64,000 nt of DNA from Hymenobacter metallilatus (GCF_003944705.1 NZ_RWIS01000002.1:124001-188000), one strand, 5' to 3'. Counted from the stretch's first letter, positions 9,039 to 18,479 are shown. Notes: generated by a model from the sequence alone, not told the origin. Program-made: numbers and translations.

Positions 9039-9964
9039 ATGAACTGCCGTTAGTAAGCATCGGTATTGCCTCTTACAACAATGCACTGTATGTGGAGGAG
9101 TTATTGGAGAGCATACGCTGTCAGACCCATACGGCAATTGAGCTTATCGTTGTCGATGATTGCTCGCCTGATAATTCGGTGGAGGTAATTCAATCCTGGG
9201 CTCAGCGCACCGGCTACCCGGTAAAGTTGCTGTGTCACGAGAAGAATCAAGGCATTACCCGGACCTTTAGTGACTGCCGCCGCCTCTCCACGGGTAAGTA
9301 CATCTCTTTAGTAGGTTCAGACGATGTGCTGGATCCTCAAATGATTGAATTGACGGTAGCGGAATTTGAGCGACAGGGGGCATCCTGCGGCGCTATCTAC
9401 TCAGACTGCCGGGTAATTGATTCGCAGGGTAAAGAGTTGGCTGCCAGTTTTTTGGAGTTCTTTGACCCCAAATTTGCACTACACCCTCCCGAAGGCAATT
9501 TGATTGTTCCGCTGCTAACAGGGTTTTATCTGCCAGCCCTAACGACTACTGTCCGTCGCTCTGCTATGGACCAGGCCGGACCTTACGATGAGACGCTGTT
9601 TTCGGAAGATCTGGATATGTGGCTTAGGCTCTCTCGGGTATCCCGATTTGCATATCTGCCCGCCAGCCTGGGCTCCTATCGGGTCCATAATGCCTCCGCC
9701 ATCCATACTAACAAGCTGGCCCTCAACGAAACCTATTTCCGCATCTACCGGAAGGGCTACTTCGAAGGACCTGAGGAGTGGGCCGCTGCCCGCTATAGCC
9801 TGGCCGATCATGCCGAACACTACTACGCCAGTGGGGGGCCGGAAGCGCCAGCGCGGTTGTGGTTTGCCTTTCAGGAAACCCGCCTGCCCAAAATAGCCTT
9901 ATTCTGGCTGATGGCGCGGCTTGGCGTAAAATATTCGGCTCTGCGCCGCGCCACGGGCCGCTGA
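9035..9964 (+). CDS. GT2-like glycosyltransferase
   Basis: A 309-residue family 2 enzyme with SIGIASYNNALYVEELLES, VVDDCSPDNS and the metal-binding GSDD with Asp96. Its start overlaps the acetyltransferase stop (ATGA), so it may be the enzyme that uses the 3-acetamido sugar made by the three upstream genes; that is inference from position. GC rises from about 45-48% in its first half to 70% in line 9781-9840, so one edge of the AT-rich patch lies inside this gene near 9450-9550. Confidence 0.87.
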   Translation: MNELPLVSIGIASYNNALYVEELLESIRCQTHTAIELIVVDDCSPDNSVEVIQSWAQRTGYPVKLLCHEKNQGITRTFSDCRRLSTGKYISLVGSDDVLDPQMIELTVAEFERQGASCGAIYSDCRVIDSQGKELAASFLEFFDPKFALHPPEGNLIVPLLTGFYLPALTTTVRRSAMDQAGPYDETLFSEDLDMWLRLSRVSRFAYLPASLGSYRVHNASAIHTNKLALNETYFRIYRKGYFEGPEEWAAARYSLADHAEHYYASGGPEAPARLWFAFQETRLPKIALFWLMARLGVKYSALRRATGR

Positions 9965-10003
9965 AGTCCGTAGAGGGCTTCCGATTGTTACCAGTAGTTT
10001 TTC

Positions 10004-11551
10004 ATGGCTGAAATTTCCCGTACCAAATCTGCCTTCTGGGGTACTGTCTCGACGCAGGCCTTCACCGTCATTTCGATGGTGGTGTCCATCGTCAGCACAC
10101 CTCTGATGGTGAAATACCTGGATAAAGATGCCTACGGGTTGTCTATCATCTTCTTTCAGATAGTCAACTACCTGGCCCTGTTCGATTTCGGGCTTTCCTC
10201 GGCCGTCATCCGCAACCTGGCCCTGCACCGGGGCGACGACGAGCACAACCGCCTGATGGTAAACCGCATTATGTCGACGGGGGTGCTGGTGGCGGCCGGG
10301 TTCGGGCTGCTGGTGGCCGTGCTGGGCATCAGTCTGGCTCCGCTGCTGCCCAAAGCATACGACCTGCGGCCCGAACTGGCAGCCCCGGCGGTGCCCATCG
10401 TCATTACCCTGAGTTTGCTGGTGGGCGGGCAGTTCATTCAGCGCGGTTTGGGCGGTATCTTTTTTGCGCATCACCGGCAGGCCCTCATTGCCACGCCCAT
10501 CTTTGCCGTCAACCTGCTCACCACTGGCCTGACGCTGCTGCTACTCTGGCGCGGGGTGGGTCTCTGGACGTTTGTGTATGCCAACCTGTTTCAGTTGTTC
10601 GGCAATGGGGTGGTACAGGTCTGGCTGTTGCGCCGGTATTATCCCAACGTGCAGATTCGCCCCAGATTTTACGATAAGGCCCTGACGCACTCTATGCTGG
10701 GTTACGGGTTCTTCATGTTTCTGCATGGGTTGGCCACGCAGGTTATCCTGTACACCGACCGGCTGGTAATCGGCAAGGTCTTGTCGTTGGCGTTGGTGGC
10801 GGTATTCTCGCTTACGGTGCGCATTCCCGAGGTGGGCATGAACCTGCTGGGCCGCGTGACGGAAAATGCCCTGCCCGCTGTGGCTGAAATAGTGGTGCAC
10901 GAAGGTCCTGCCCGGGCCCGGGTGTATTTCCACCGCATGATGCTGCTGATTGTGGTAATGAGTCTGGCGGCGTTCTGGCTGATGCTGGCGTTGGATGAGT
11001 GGTTTATCCGCCTCTGGGTAGGGCCTGATTTCTTTGCTGGCCAGCAGGTGCTGGTGCTGGCTCTGATTATTATGGTGCAGCAGACCATTACCCGCACCGG
11101 GGTATTTTTCCTGAATGCCAAAGGCATTGCCCGGCCCATTAGCTTTGCCGCTATGGTGGAGGCTGCTCTGAATTTGGCCCTCTCCATCACGTTGGGACAG
11201 ATGCTGGGCATGAGTGGTATTTTGCTTGGTACTATTCTGGCCGCGCTGCTCACATCGGTATGGTACATTCCGTTTCTGCTGCGCAAACACCTCGAAATTT
11301 CGCTGATGGACTCTCTGGTGCGCCCCATTCTGGGGCCTACGCTGGGCGTGAGTGCGGCCGGCATAGCCATCTACTTCCTGGTCAGGGCGCTGGATGCGGT
11401 ACCGTTCTTCAATAACTGGCTGTGGTTCCTGCCCATCGGGGCGGTAGTCTCGCTGCTGATGGGCATCTTCGTGTGGCTGGTGTACCTGCGCAAGCCGCTG
11501 GGCGAATACGTGCCGCTCCGCTTCCGCCGCTACCTGCTGGTTCAATCTTAA
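10004..11551 (+). CDS. Wzx-type flippase (MOP superfamily polysaccharide exporter)
   Basis: A 515-residue polytopic inner-membrane protein with about 12-14 hydrophobic segments spread over the length. The N-terminal KSAFWGTVSTQAFTVISMVVS and LFDFGLSSAVIRN blocks resemble Wzx and RfbX polysaccharide flippases of the MOP superfamily. It should move the undecaprenyl-linked oligosaccharide built by the surrounding glycosyltransferases to the periplasmic face. No Wzy polymerase or O-antigen ligase is obvious next to it. A strong hairpin with a TTTT tail follows immediately after the stop. Confidence 0.88.
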   Translation: MAEISRTKSAFWGTVSTQAFTVISMVVSIVSTPLMVKYLDKDAYGLSIIFFQIVNYLALFDFGLSSAVIRNLALHRGDDEHNRLMVNRIMSTGVLVAAGFGLLVAVLGISLAPLLPKAYDLRPELAAPAVPIVITLSLLVGGQFIQRGLGGIFFAHHRQALIATPIFAVNLLTTGLTLLLLWRGVGLWTFVYANLFQLFGNGVVQVWLLRRYYPNVQIRPRFYDKALTHSMLGYGFFMFLHGLATQVILYTDRLVIGKVLSLALVAVFSLTVRIPEVGMNLLGRVTENALPAVAEIVVHEGPARARVYFHRMMLLIVVMSLAAFWLMLALDEWFIRLWVGPDFFAGQQVLVLALIIMVQQTITRTGVFFLNAKGIARPISFAAMVEAALNLALSITLGQMLGMSGILLGTILAALLTSVWYIPFLLRKHLEISLMDSLVRPILGPTLGVSAAGIAIYFLVRALDAVPFFNNWLWFLPIGAVVSLLMGIFVWLVYLRKPLGEYVPLRFRRYLLVQS

Positions 11552-11555
11552 CCCC

Positions 11556-11579
11556 AACGGCCGCGCACGCGGCCGTTTT
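11556..11579 (+). terminator. Rho-independent terminator after the flippase gene
   Basis: Arms AACGGCCGC and GCGGCCGTT pair with a 4-base loop and are followed by TTTTC, five bases after the flippase stop and 11 bases before the next gene. Some read-through is likely because no promoter box is seen before the next gene. Confidence 0.65.
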
Positions 11580-11589
11580 CTCGCCTGCT

Positions 11590-12759
11590 ATGACCTCCAT
11601 TTCCAGCTTCCTCTCCAAAGCCACCCGCACCGTACTCTGGCGCACCGGCCTGGGCCGCAAAGCGGCGGCCCGCTACTGGACCAACCGGGCCGAAGGTGCG
11701 GGCTTCCGCTACCTTTACCGCGAAACCACCGACGTGTTTGCCGACGTGCCCACGCAGTTCGCGGATCCGGTGTTCACCAAGTTTATTGCCGAGGACAATA
11801 AGCGCTGGACCATGCAGGAAAGCTTTGTGGTGGAAGTGGATGACGTGTTGCTGGAGCCGGAGCGGCTGCTGGGTATCCGGGCGGGGCGGGAAGTGGTGGA
11901 ACAGACTGTAGTGTACAAGCACGACCGGCAGTACCCCTACATTCTGCCCTACCTGCTGCGGCCGGCCAACACCACTAAGCTGGCCACCGCCATCTGGTAC
12001 GATGGCTCGGCGACCCGCAACTATTTCCATCATCTGGTGGATGCTCTCATCAGCCTGCAACAGCTGGAGCGCAGCAAACTGCCGCTGGATACGCCCGTGC
12101 TCATCACCAAGAAGATGTATGACACGGTGTACTTCCAGTATCTGTACCAGCGCAGCGCCCAACTGCGGCAGCTAAACTGGTACGTGGTGGGCGACCAGGA
12201 ATGGGTGCAGGTGAAAAAGCTCTACAAGCTGCAAACCGCGCCCTACAGTCCGGCCGCCTGGCGCACCATGCGCGAGCTGTACGCCATGCCCGACGTGAAG
12301 CCCTGGCGTAAGGTGTTCCTGAACCGGGACCGGAACCGCTACGGCCGCTACTTGGATAACGAGCAGGAAGTGGTGGATATGCTCAAGCGCCATGGCTTCG
12401 AGGAAATGTTTGCCGAAAACCTCACTATTGAGCAGCAGGCCCAGCTGTTCCAGGAAACCGAATACCTGGTGGCCCTGCACGGAGCCGGCATGATTCAGCA
12501 GTTCTTCATGAACTACGCCCACAGCCACGTCATCGAAATCATGCCCCGCAACTACCTGCAGCCGCTTTATTACTGGCAGGCTTATACCATGGGCCTGAAG
12601 TATTACGACGTAATTGTGGGCGGTGACATGCGTGACGGAAAAGAATACCCCGTAGACGTGGCAGCTGTGGAAGCGGCTGTGGAGCGGATGCTCGGCAACC
12701 AGCACCCCGGGCGGGTGTACGGCCTCACGGAACTCCCGGCAGTTTCAGCTGTTTCCTAA
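11590..12759 (+). CDS. GT61-like glycosyltransferase (DUF563)
   Basis: A 389-residue protein resembling family 61 glycosyltransferases. Typical blocks are GSATRNYFHHLVDAL in the middle, KVFLNRDRNRYGRYLDNE near residue 240, and LVALHGAGMIQQFFM with His297, the conserved HGAG motif. An in-frame upstream extension exists but it lies inside the flippase gene, so ATG 11590 is chosen. It probably adds one sugar to the surface glycan in the cytoplasm. It is separated from the next GT4 gene by only four bases. Confidence 0.82.
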   Translation: MTSISSFLSKATRTVLWRTGLGRKAAARYWTNRAEGAGFRYLYRETTDVFADVPTQFADPVFTKFIAEDNKRWTMQESFVVEVDDVLLEPERLLGIRAGREVVEQTVVYKHDRQYPYILPYLLRPANTTKLATAIWYDGSATRNYFHHLVDALISLQQLERSKLPLDTPVLITKKMYDTVYFQYLYQRSAQLRQLNWYVVGDQEWVQVKKLYKLQTAPYSPAAWRTMRELYAMPDVKPWRKVFLNRDRNRYGRYLDNEQEVVDMLKRHGFEEMFAENLTIEQQAQLFQETEYLVALHGAGMIQQFFMNYAHSHVIEIMPRNYLQPLYYWQAYTMGLKYYDVIVGGDMRDGKEYPVDVAAVEAAVERMLGNQHPGRVYGLTELPAVSAVS

Positions 12760-12763
12760 GGCT

Positions 12764-13978
12764 ATGAAAATCCTCATCGTTCTGGAGGACCTGCGTACCG
12801 GCGGGGCCCAGACTTTCGCCCTGCGCCTGGCCCAGGCCCTGCACGTGGCCGGCCATCAGGTGCACTTGTATGATCAGTACGCGCATCTGGTCAACCAGAA
12901 TCTGGTGCGGCAGTTGGCCCCCGATGTGCCGGTGATTTCCTACGGGGCTGCGTCGCCGGGGCTGGATGCGGTGCTGCGCAAAGCCGCCGGGCTGGGCCGC
13001 CGCCTTGGCCGCCCCGACTGGCTGCGGGAGGAGCAGGTTATCCGCCACCTGCGCCAGACGATTCAGCACCTGCAGCCCGACGTGATAAACAGCCACACCA
13101 TCAAGGCCGATTACGTGGCGGCCAAGGCGGCCGAAGGGCTGGGCGTTCCGCTGGTCATCACTATGCACGGCTGCTACGAGCTGTTTCTGCACAAGGCTGA
13201 TGCACCGGAAGTTACGCCCAAGGGCAATTTCGCGCTGCAGCAGGCGGCGGCCGTCGTGTACCTCACGGCCAAAAACCTGGAGATATTCGAGCAGCAGGGA
13301 GTGCGCCCACTGAACAAGCTGCTGAACCGCAAAATCTACAACGGTTTCGACGGGCAGTTTTCGGCCGAAAAGCCGCAACATACCCGGGCCGCACTGGGTA
13401 TTCCGGCCGAAGCCAAAGTGTTTGGGATGGTGGCGCGGGGTATTCCGGAAAAAGGCTGGGCCCACGCCGTCAACTCGTTTCTGGCTCTGGAAGCCGCCCA
13501 CCCCGAGCTGCATCTGGTGCTGGTAGGGGAGAGTGATTACCTCAACCAGCTGCGCGCAGAGCACCCGCACGAGCGGATTCACTTCACCGGCTTCTCGCGT
13601 AATCCCATTGATTGGGTTGACCTGTTCGATGTGGGGCTGCTGCCCAGCTACTTCCACGCCGAGAGTCTGCCAAACTCTATTGCTGAGTACCTTTCCTGCG
13701 GTAAGCCCGTCATTGCCAGCCGCATCGGCGAGGTGCCGGCCATGCTGGACTCCGAGGCCGGCCTGGCCGGGGTAGTGCTGGACCAGGCCAACTGGCAGCT
13801 CACCGACCCCAACCAGCTTACGGAGGCCATGCGGGCCTACCTGACGCAGCCGACGCTGCTGGCCGAGCATCAGCGCCGCGCCCCGCTGGCGTTCGAGAAA
13901 TTCCGCATGAACTATTGCCTGGCCGCTTACGAAGATCTTTTCCGGCAGGCCCGCGCCGCCCACCCCCAATCTGCATGA
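12764..13978 (+). CDS. GT4-like glycosyltransferase
   Basis: A 404-residue GT-B enzyme. The N terminus ILIVLEDLRTGGAQTFALRL has the GGAQ loop of this family. INSHTIKADYVAAK and VITMHGCYE follow, then KVFGMVARGIPEKGWAHAV at the start of the donor domain and PSYFHAESLPNSIAEYLSCGKPVIAS at the donor site. Its last four bases overlap the next start (ATGA). Three consecutive GT4 genes from here to 16376 are coupled in the same way, which suggests that they act in sequence on one glycan. Confidence 0.88.
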   Translation: MKILIVLEDLRTGGAQTFALRLAQALHVAGHQVHLYDQYAHLVNQNLVRQLAPDVPVISYGAASPGLDAVLRKAAGLGRRLGRPDWLREEQVIRHLRQTIQHLQPDVINSHTIKADYVAAKAAEGLGVPLVITMHGCYELFLHKADAPEVTPKGNFALQQAAAVVYLTAKNLEIFEQQGVRPLNKLLNRKIYNGFDGQFSAEKPQHTRAALGIPAEAKVFGMVARGIPEKGWAHAVNSFLALEAAHPELHLVLVGESDYLNQLRAEHPHERIHFTGFSRNPIDWVDLFDVGLLPSYFHAESLPNSIAEYLSCGKPVIASRIGEVPAMLDSEAGLAGVVLDQANWQLTDPNQLTEAMRAYLTQPTLLAEHQRRAPLAFEKFRMNYCLAAYEDLFRQARAAHPQSA

Positions 13979-15240
13979 GTACACCTGCCCCCGGCCACCC
14001 GCTCCGTAACCTGCTTCTCCTGATTCCGAACCTGGGCCTGGGCGGGGCGCAGCGCGTGTTTCACGACCATAGCGTGGAGCTGGCCAAACACTACCACGTC
14101 ACGGAAGCCGTGTTCAACATGGAAGGCGGCAACATGTACCCCAGCGGCAACGAGATGCTGAGCCTGGAGGTCGATGGTGGCGGCAGCCCGGCCGACAAAA
14201 TCCGCAACTTTGGCCGCCGCATCGGGCGGCTGCGGGCCCTCAAGCGTCGGCTGCGGGCCGATGTGTGCGTGAGTCATCTGGAAGGGGCCGACTACGTGAA
14301 TCTGCTCAGCAAAGGCTCCGAAAAAGTGGTGCTCTGCATCCACGGCTCCAAGCTGCACGACGGCAATATTACCGGCCTGGTAGGCTGGCTGCGCAAGAAG
14401 GTGCTGATGCCCGGCCTTTACAACCGCGCCGATAAAATCGTGACGGTGAGCCGTGATATTAATCCAGAGCTGATTGAGGGTTTTGGAGTGAAGCCCGAGA
14501 AGCTGGTCACCATCAACAATTTCTTCGAGGTAGCCCAGATTGAGGCCAAGGCCCGGGAGCCGCTGACGGCCCAGGAACAGGCCGTGTACGACGCCGCGCC
14601 GGTGCTCGTCACCTCGGGCCGCCTCACTATCCAGAAAAACCAGGCCCCGCTGCTCGACTCATTTGCGGCCCTCATCAAGCGGCGGCCAGCCAAGCTGGTG
14701 TTCGTGGGTGACGGGGAGTTGCGCGACGACCTTACCGGCCACGCCCGCCGGCTGGGCCTGCGCGTGTACGAAGCCTGGGACCCGGCCACTACCCTCACGC
14801 CCGACTACGACGTATATTTTCTGGGCCTCCAGCAGAACCCGTTCAAGTACATCCGGCCGGCTTCGCTGTTTGTATTTCCCTCGGCCTGGGAAGGGTTCCC
14901 GATGGCCCTCGGGGAGGCAATGATTTGCGGCGTGCCGGCCGTAACCACTGACTGTCCCACCGGCCCCCGCGAAATCCTGGCCCCCAGCACTGGCACGCCC
15001 CGCCCCGCCATCCGGGACGCCGAAAAGGCCGAGTTTGGAGTACTGATGCCCATGCTCAACCAACCCACCACCCTGGCCGCCGACCAGCGCGTGTGGACCG
15101 AAACGCTCTACCAGCTGCTCGGCGACGAGGCCGAGCGGGAGCGGCTGGGCCGGTTGGCCAGCCAGCGTATGCAGGATTTCACCCGGGAAAAGATTTTCCG
15201 CCAGTGGGTGGCCGTACTCGAAGACGTACTCGCACACTAA
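13975..15240 (+). CDS. GT4-like glycosyltransferase
   Basis: A 421-residue GT-B protein starting at ATG 13975 inside the previous stop codon; a longer in-frame start at 13915 would overlap the upstream gene by 64 bases. Seen: LLIPNLGLGGAQRVFHDHS at the N terminus, VTSGRLTIQKNQAPLLDSFA at the beginning of the donor domain, and FPSAWEGFPMALGEAMICGVPAV with the classic E-x7-E pair, then TDCPTGPREIL. The last motif is typical of GalNAc/Gal-transferring PimA/WbnH-type GT4 proteins, although donor identity remains a guess. Confidence 0.88.
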   Translation: MSTPAPGHPLRNLLLLIPNLGLGGAQRVFHDHSVELAKHYHVTEAVFNMEGGNMYPSGNEMLSLEVDGGGSPADKIRNFGRRIGRLRALKRRLRADVCVSHLEGADYVNLLSKGSEKVVLCIHGSKLHDGNITGLVGWLRKKVLMPGLYNRADKIVTVSRDINPELIEGFGVKPEKLVTINNFFEVAQIEAKAREPLTAQEQAVYDAAPVLVTSGRLTIQKNQAPLLDSFAALIKRRPAKLVFVGDGELRDDLTGHARRLGLRVYEAWDPATTLTPDYDVYFLGLQQNPFKYIRPASLFVFPSAWEGFPMALGEAMICGVPAVTTDCPTGPREILAPSTGTPRPAIRDAEKAEFGVLMPMLNQPTTLAADQRVWTETLYQLLGDEAERERLGRLASQRMQDFTREKIFRQWVAVLEDVLAH

Positions 15241-16376
15241 TGCCCCAGCCGACGACCAAGCCCGTTATCCTCATTGCCGACAACTCCACGGCCGTGACCG
15301 GAGCCCTCATGGCCATCCGCAACGCCACCGACCGCCTGCGCGACCGGTACGAGTTTGTGTACGTGCTGCCCACCGGGAGCCGGGGCCGCGCCGTGCTGGA
15401 GGCAGCGGGCTACCGGGTGCACGAGTTGCCGTTTGTGGAAATCAGTAAGCGGGTGCGCAACCTGCTGCTGTATGTGCCGATGCTGCTGCTAAATGGGTGG
15501 CGACTGGCCGCGCTGCTGCGCCGGGAGCGGGCGGCGGCGGTGCACATGAACGACTTCTACAACCTCACCGGCGTAGTGGCCCGCCTGCTTACCGGCCTGC
15601 CTTTGGTAACGCACGTTCGGTTTCTGCCCCACACCCAGATGCAGCCCCTGGCCCGCACCTGGCGCTGGGTGGCCGAGCACCTGGCCCAGCGGGTAATATG
15701 CGTGTCGCGGGCGGTGTACTCGTATTTTCAGCCGCTGCCGCATATCAGCGTCATTTTCGATCCGGTGCCGGAAGGGGAGAAGTACCCGCCCACTGACCTC
15801 GCACCCCGGCCCGATGGTAGCGTGCGGGTGCTGTTTCTGGGCAATTATATTCCCGGTAAAGGCCAGAATTTCGCCGTGGAAGCCTTCAAAGCCGCTTATC
15901 CACAGCAGCCTGACCTGCGCCTGCACTTCGCCGGTGGCGACATGGGCCTGGAGAAAAACCGTGCGTACCGGCAGCAGCTGGAAGCGGCCGTAGCCGCGGC
16001 TGGCTTACAGCAAGTCGTGACATTTGGCAGCTTTGTGGAGGACGTGGAAGCCGCCATCAAGCAGGCCGACATTGTGCTGAACTTCTCCGAGTCGGAGTCG
16101 TTTTCGCTCACCTGTCTTGATGCGCTGTACTTCGGTACGCCCCTGATTGCCACCGACTGCGGCGGCCCCGCCGAGCTGTTCGAATCGGGTCGCTCCGGGC
16201 TGCTGGTGCCCAACCGCGACGTGCCCGCCATGACACAGGCTCTGCTGGAGCTGGCCGCCGATGCCGGGCTGCGCCAGCGGTTCGCGGCGGCCGGCCGGGA
16301 GTTTGTGCGCCACAAGTTCCGCCCGGAATCCAGCTACGAGCAACTCGGCCAGCTATACGCCGGAGTACTCAACTAG
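15240..16376 (+). CDS. GT4-like glycosyltransferase
   Basis: A 378-residue GT-B enzyme; ATG 15240 shares a base with the TAA of the upstream gene. Motifs: ILIADNSTAVTGALMAIRN near the N terminus, VLFLGNYIPGKGQNFAVEAF opening the donor domain, and NFSESESFSLTCLDALYFGTPLIATDCGGPAELF at the donor site. Its 3' end overlaps by 8 bases the 3' end of the convergent wecE-like gene, so there is no room for a terminator and the two transcripts are antisense to each other at their ends. Confidence 0.88.
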   Translation: MPQPTTKPVILIADNSTAVTGALMAIRNATDRLRDRYEFVYVLPTGSRGRAVLEAAGYRVHELPFVEISKRVRNLLLYVPMLLLNGWRLAALLRRERAAAVHMNDFYNLTGVVARLLTGLPLVTHVRFLPHTQMQPLARTWRWVAEHLAQRVICVSRAVYSYFQPLPHISVIFDPVPEGEKYPPTDLAPRPDGSVRVLFLGNYIPGKGQNFAVEAFKAAYPQQPDLRLHFAGGDMGLEKNRAYRQQLEAAVAAAGLQQVVTFGSFVEDVEAAIKQADIVLNFSESESFSLTCLDALYFGTPLIATDCGGPAELFESGRSGLLVPNRDVPAMTQALLELAADAGLRQRFAAAGREFVRHKFRPESSYEQLGQLYAGVLN

Positions 16377-17544
16377 AGGGCAAGCGGCCGGGATACCTGT
16401 AGAATGACTCAACAGCTTCTGTTACCCGTTGCTGTTGCTCCGGTTGCAGATCATGGTAGAGGGGCAGGCGCACGAGCGTCTGTCCGAAACGGGTGGCGTG
16501 GGGGAGGGCACGTCCGTCGTGCCGGGCGGTATAGTAGGGGCTGCTGTGAAGCGGCAGGTAATGAAAAACCGCCAGGATATTCCGGGTCCGCAAATGCGCC
16601 AATAAAGCGTCCCGTTCAGCCTCGGTGTGGCAGAGTAACGCAAACAGGTGCCAGTTCTGCTGGCCTTCAGCAGAAACCGGGAGTAACTGAAAACAACCGG
16701 CAGCGGCCAGCGGAACCAACGCTGCTGCGTAGGCTTCCCAGAGTTGCCGTCGCCGCTGCTGAATAGCCTGCCGGTGTTCCAACTGCGCCCACAGATAGGC
16801 CGCGTTCAGCTCCGAAGGCAGGAAAGAGGAGCCCACATCCACCCACTCGTAGCGGGCAGCTTCGCCCCGGGCAAACGCGGCGCGGTTGGTGCCTTTCTCC
16901 CAGAGAATTTCGGCCCGGGCAGCCAGAATGGGGTCATTTATAGCCAGCATCCCACCTTCCCCGGCACTCAGATTTTTGGTTTCGTGGAAGGAGAAGGCCC
17001 CGAGGTGGCCTAGCGTACCCAACGGCCGCCCTTGGTACGTGGCTTCTATGGCCTGGGCCGCGTCTTCCACCACCCATAAGGTATACCGTTCTGCCAGCGC
17101 CATAATACCCGCCATGTCGCAGGCGGTACCACCGTAGTGTACCGGCACGATAGCGCGGGTGCGGGGCGTGATGAGAGCTTCTACCTGCGCCAGGTCCAGG
17201 TTCGGATGGTCGGGGCGGCTGTCGGCAAACACAATGCGGGCCCCGCGTAGCACGAAGGCGTTGGCCGTGGAGGTAAAGGTATAACTGGGCACAATTACCT
17301 CGTCGCCAGGCTGAATATTGAGCAGCAGGGCGGCCATTTCCAGCGCATCGGTGCCACTGGTGGTCAGCAGGGCCTTCACCATGCCATACTGCTGCTCAAA
17401 AAACTGCTGGCAGCGCTGGGTAAACCAGCCGTTGCCGGACAGCTTGCCCGCCGCTACGGCCTGCCGGATGTATTCCAACTCGGGTCCTGCCAGGTGAGGC
17501 CGGTTGAAGGGAATAAAATCGGGTGGGAGAGAAGAAGGAATCAT
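16369..17544 (-). CDS. wecE: WecE/RffA-like dTDP-4-amino-4,6-dideoxygalactose transaminase
   Basis: A 391-residue PLP aminotransferase with block-by-block resemblance to E. coli WecE: IPFNRPHLAGPELEYI, LLTTSGTDALEMAALLL, VPSYTFTSTANAFVLRGA, VPVHYGGTACDM, and SFHETKNLSAGEGG with the PLP lysine Lys190, then EKGTNRAAFARGEAARYEWVD and SSFLPSELNAAYLWAQLE. WecE transfers the amino group of glutamate to C4 of dTDP-4-keto-6-deoxyglucose, giving dTDP-Fuc4N. That is the same precursor used by the FdtA-like enzyme in this locus. The start overlaps the upstream GT2 gene stop. No WecD-type acetyltransferase is adjacent. Confidence 0.9.
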   Translation of the reverse strand: MIPSSLPPDFIPFNRPHLAGPELEYIRQAVAAGKLSGNGWFTQRCQQFFEQQYGMVKALLTTSGTDALEMAALLLNIQPGDEVIVPSYTFTSTANAFVLRGARIVFADSRPDHPNLDLAQVEALITPRTRAIVPVHYGGTACDMAGIMALAERYTLWVVEDAAQAIEATYQGRPLGTLGHLGAFSFHETKNLSAGEGGMLAINDPILAARAEILWEKGTNRAAFARGEAARYEWVDVGSSFLPSELNAAYLWAQLEHRQAIQQRRRQLWEAYAAALVPLAAAGCFQLLPVSAEGQQNWHLFALLCHTEAERDALLAHLRTRNILAVFHYLPLHSSPYYTARHDGRALPHATRFGQTLVRLPLYHDLQPEQQQRVTEAVESFYRYPGRLPSS

Positions 17545-18479
17545 GCCGCCGCAGTGGTTTCGGCTACTACGTACAGGGGCCGGTTGCGCACTCCTTCAAA
17601 CGTTTTGCCTACGTACAGGCCCACAACGCCCAGCACCGAAATTATGATACCAGAGAACAGGCTGATGCTTATAATGAGGCTGGCATAGCCGGGCACCGTA
17701 ATCTGGCCCAGCAGGTAACGGCTCAGCATTACCAACCCCAGCAGAAAGGCCCCACCTGACAGCAGCAGCCCGAAATACACCGCCAGCCGCAGAGGCTTAT
17801 CGGAGTACGTGAGCAGAATATCGAGGGCCAGCTGCAGGCGACGGGTTAGCGAATAGGAGGAGGGCCGGGTAGCTGCTCCGTGCGCTACCGGCAGTGCAGT
17901 TTGCCGGTAGCCGGCCCAACGCACCATGGTAGGAAAGTAGCGTGTGCTCTCGCGCAGGCGCAGCACCGTATCAATCAACTGCCGATGATAGATGCCGAAA
18001 TTGCCTACTTCCGGATCCTGTGGTTCGCCGGTAAGGTAGCCCAGCACCGTATAAAATAGCCGGGAGCTGCCCCGTACGGCGGCCCCGTCGGTGCGGGTAC
18101 CCCGGCGACCCACTACAGCTTCGTAGCCCTCCCGGGCTTTGGCCAGCAACCGCGGAATTTCCTCCGGCTGATCCTGCAGGTCGCAGTCCATTACCACTAT
18201 CCATTCGCCCCGGCTGGCTTCCAGACCGGCCGTGAGGGCATGATGCTGCCCAAAGTTGCGCGACAAGCGCAGGCCCCGCGTACGTGCATCGTGTGCCGCG
18301 TGCTGTTGGATGGTAGGCCAATCCGTAGGGTCGGGGCTGGCGTCGTCTACCAGCACAAACTCGTAGGGTGCTGCCAGGGGTTCCAGCGTCTGTTGCAGGC
18401 GTTGCAGCAGCGTAGCCAGTACCGGACCAGCCTGATACACAGGAATCACAACGGAGAGCAGCGGGGCGGGTGCAGGCAT
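17541..18479 (-). CDS. GT2-like glycosyltransferase with C-terminal membrane anchor (ArnC/GtrB type)
   Basis: A 312-residue protein. The N-terminal GT-A domain has LLSVVIPVYQAG, VLVDDASPDP, RNFGQHHALTAGLEASRGEWIVVMDCDLQDQPEEI (with the metal-binding D-x-D) and GRRGTRTD. Two hydrophobic segments follow at about residues 230-300, the layout of ArnC/GtrB/DPM-like enzymes that load a sugar onto polyprenyl phosphate at the inner membrane. A TTG two codons upstream is possible, but ATG 18479 is preferred. Its coupling to wecE suggests that it handles the Fuc4N-derived sugar; that is inference. Confidence 0.87.
   Translation of the reverse strand: MPAPAPLLSVVIPVYQAGPVLATLLQRLQQTLEPLAAPYEFVLVDDASPDPTDWPTIQQHAAHDARTRGLRLSRNFGQHHALTAGLEASRGEWIVVMDCDLQDQPEEIPRLLAKAREGYEAVVGRRGTRTDGAAVRGSSRLFYTVLGYLTGEPQDPEVGNFGIYHRQLIDTVLRLRESTRYFPTMVRWAGYRQTALPVAHGAATRPSSYSLTRRLQLALDILLTYSDKPLRLAVYFGLLLSGGAFLLGLVMLSRYLLGQITVPGYASLIISISLFSGIIISVLGVVGLYVGKTFEGVRNRPLYVVAETTAAA

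Noticed and set aside
12725-13984. A 419-codon minus-strand open frame
   Set aside because: It lies exactly opposite a GT4 gene and has no recognisable domain.
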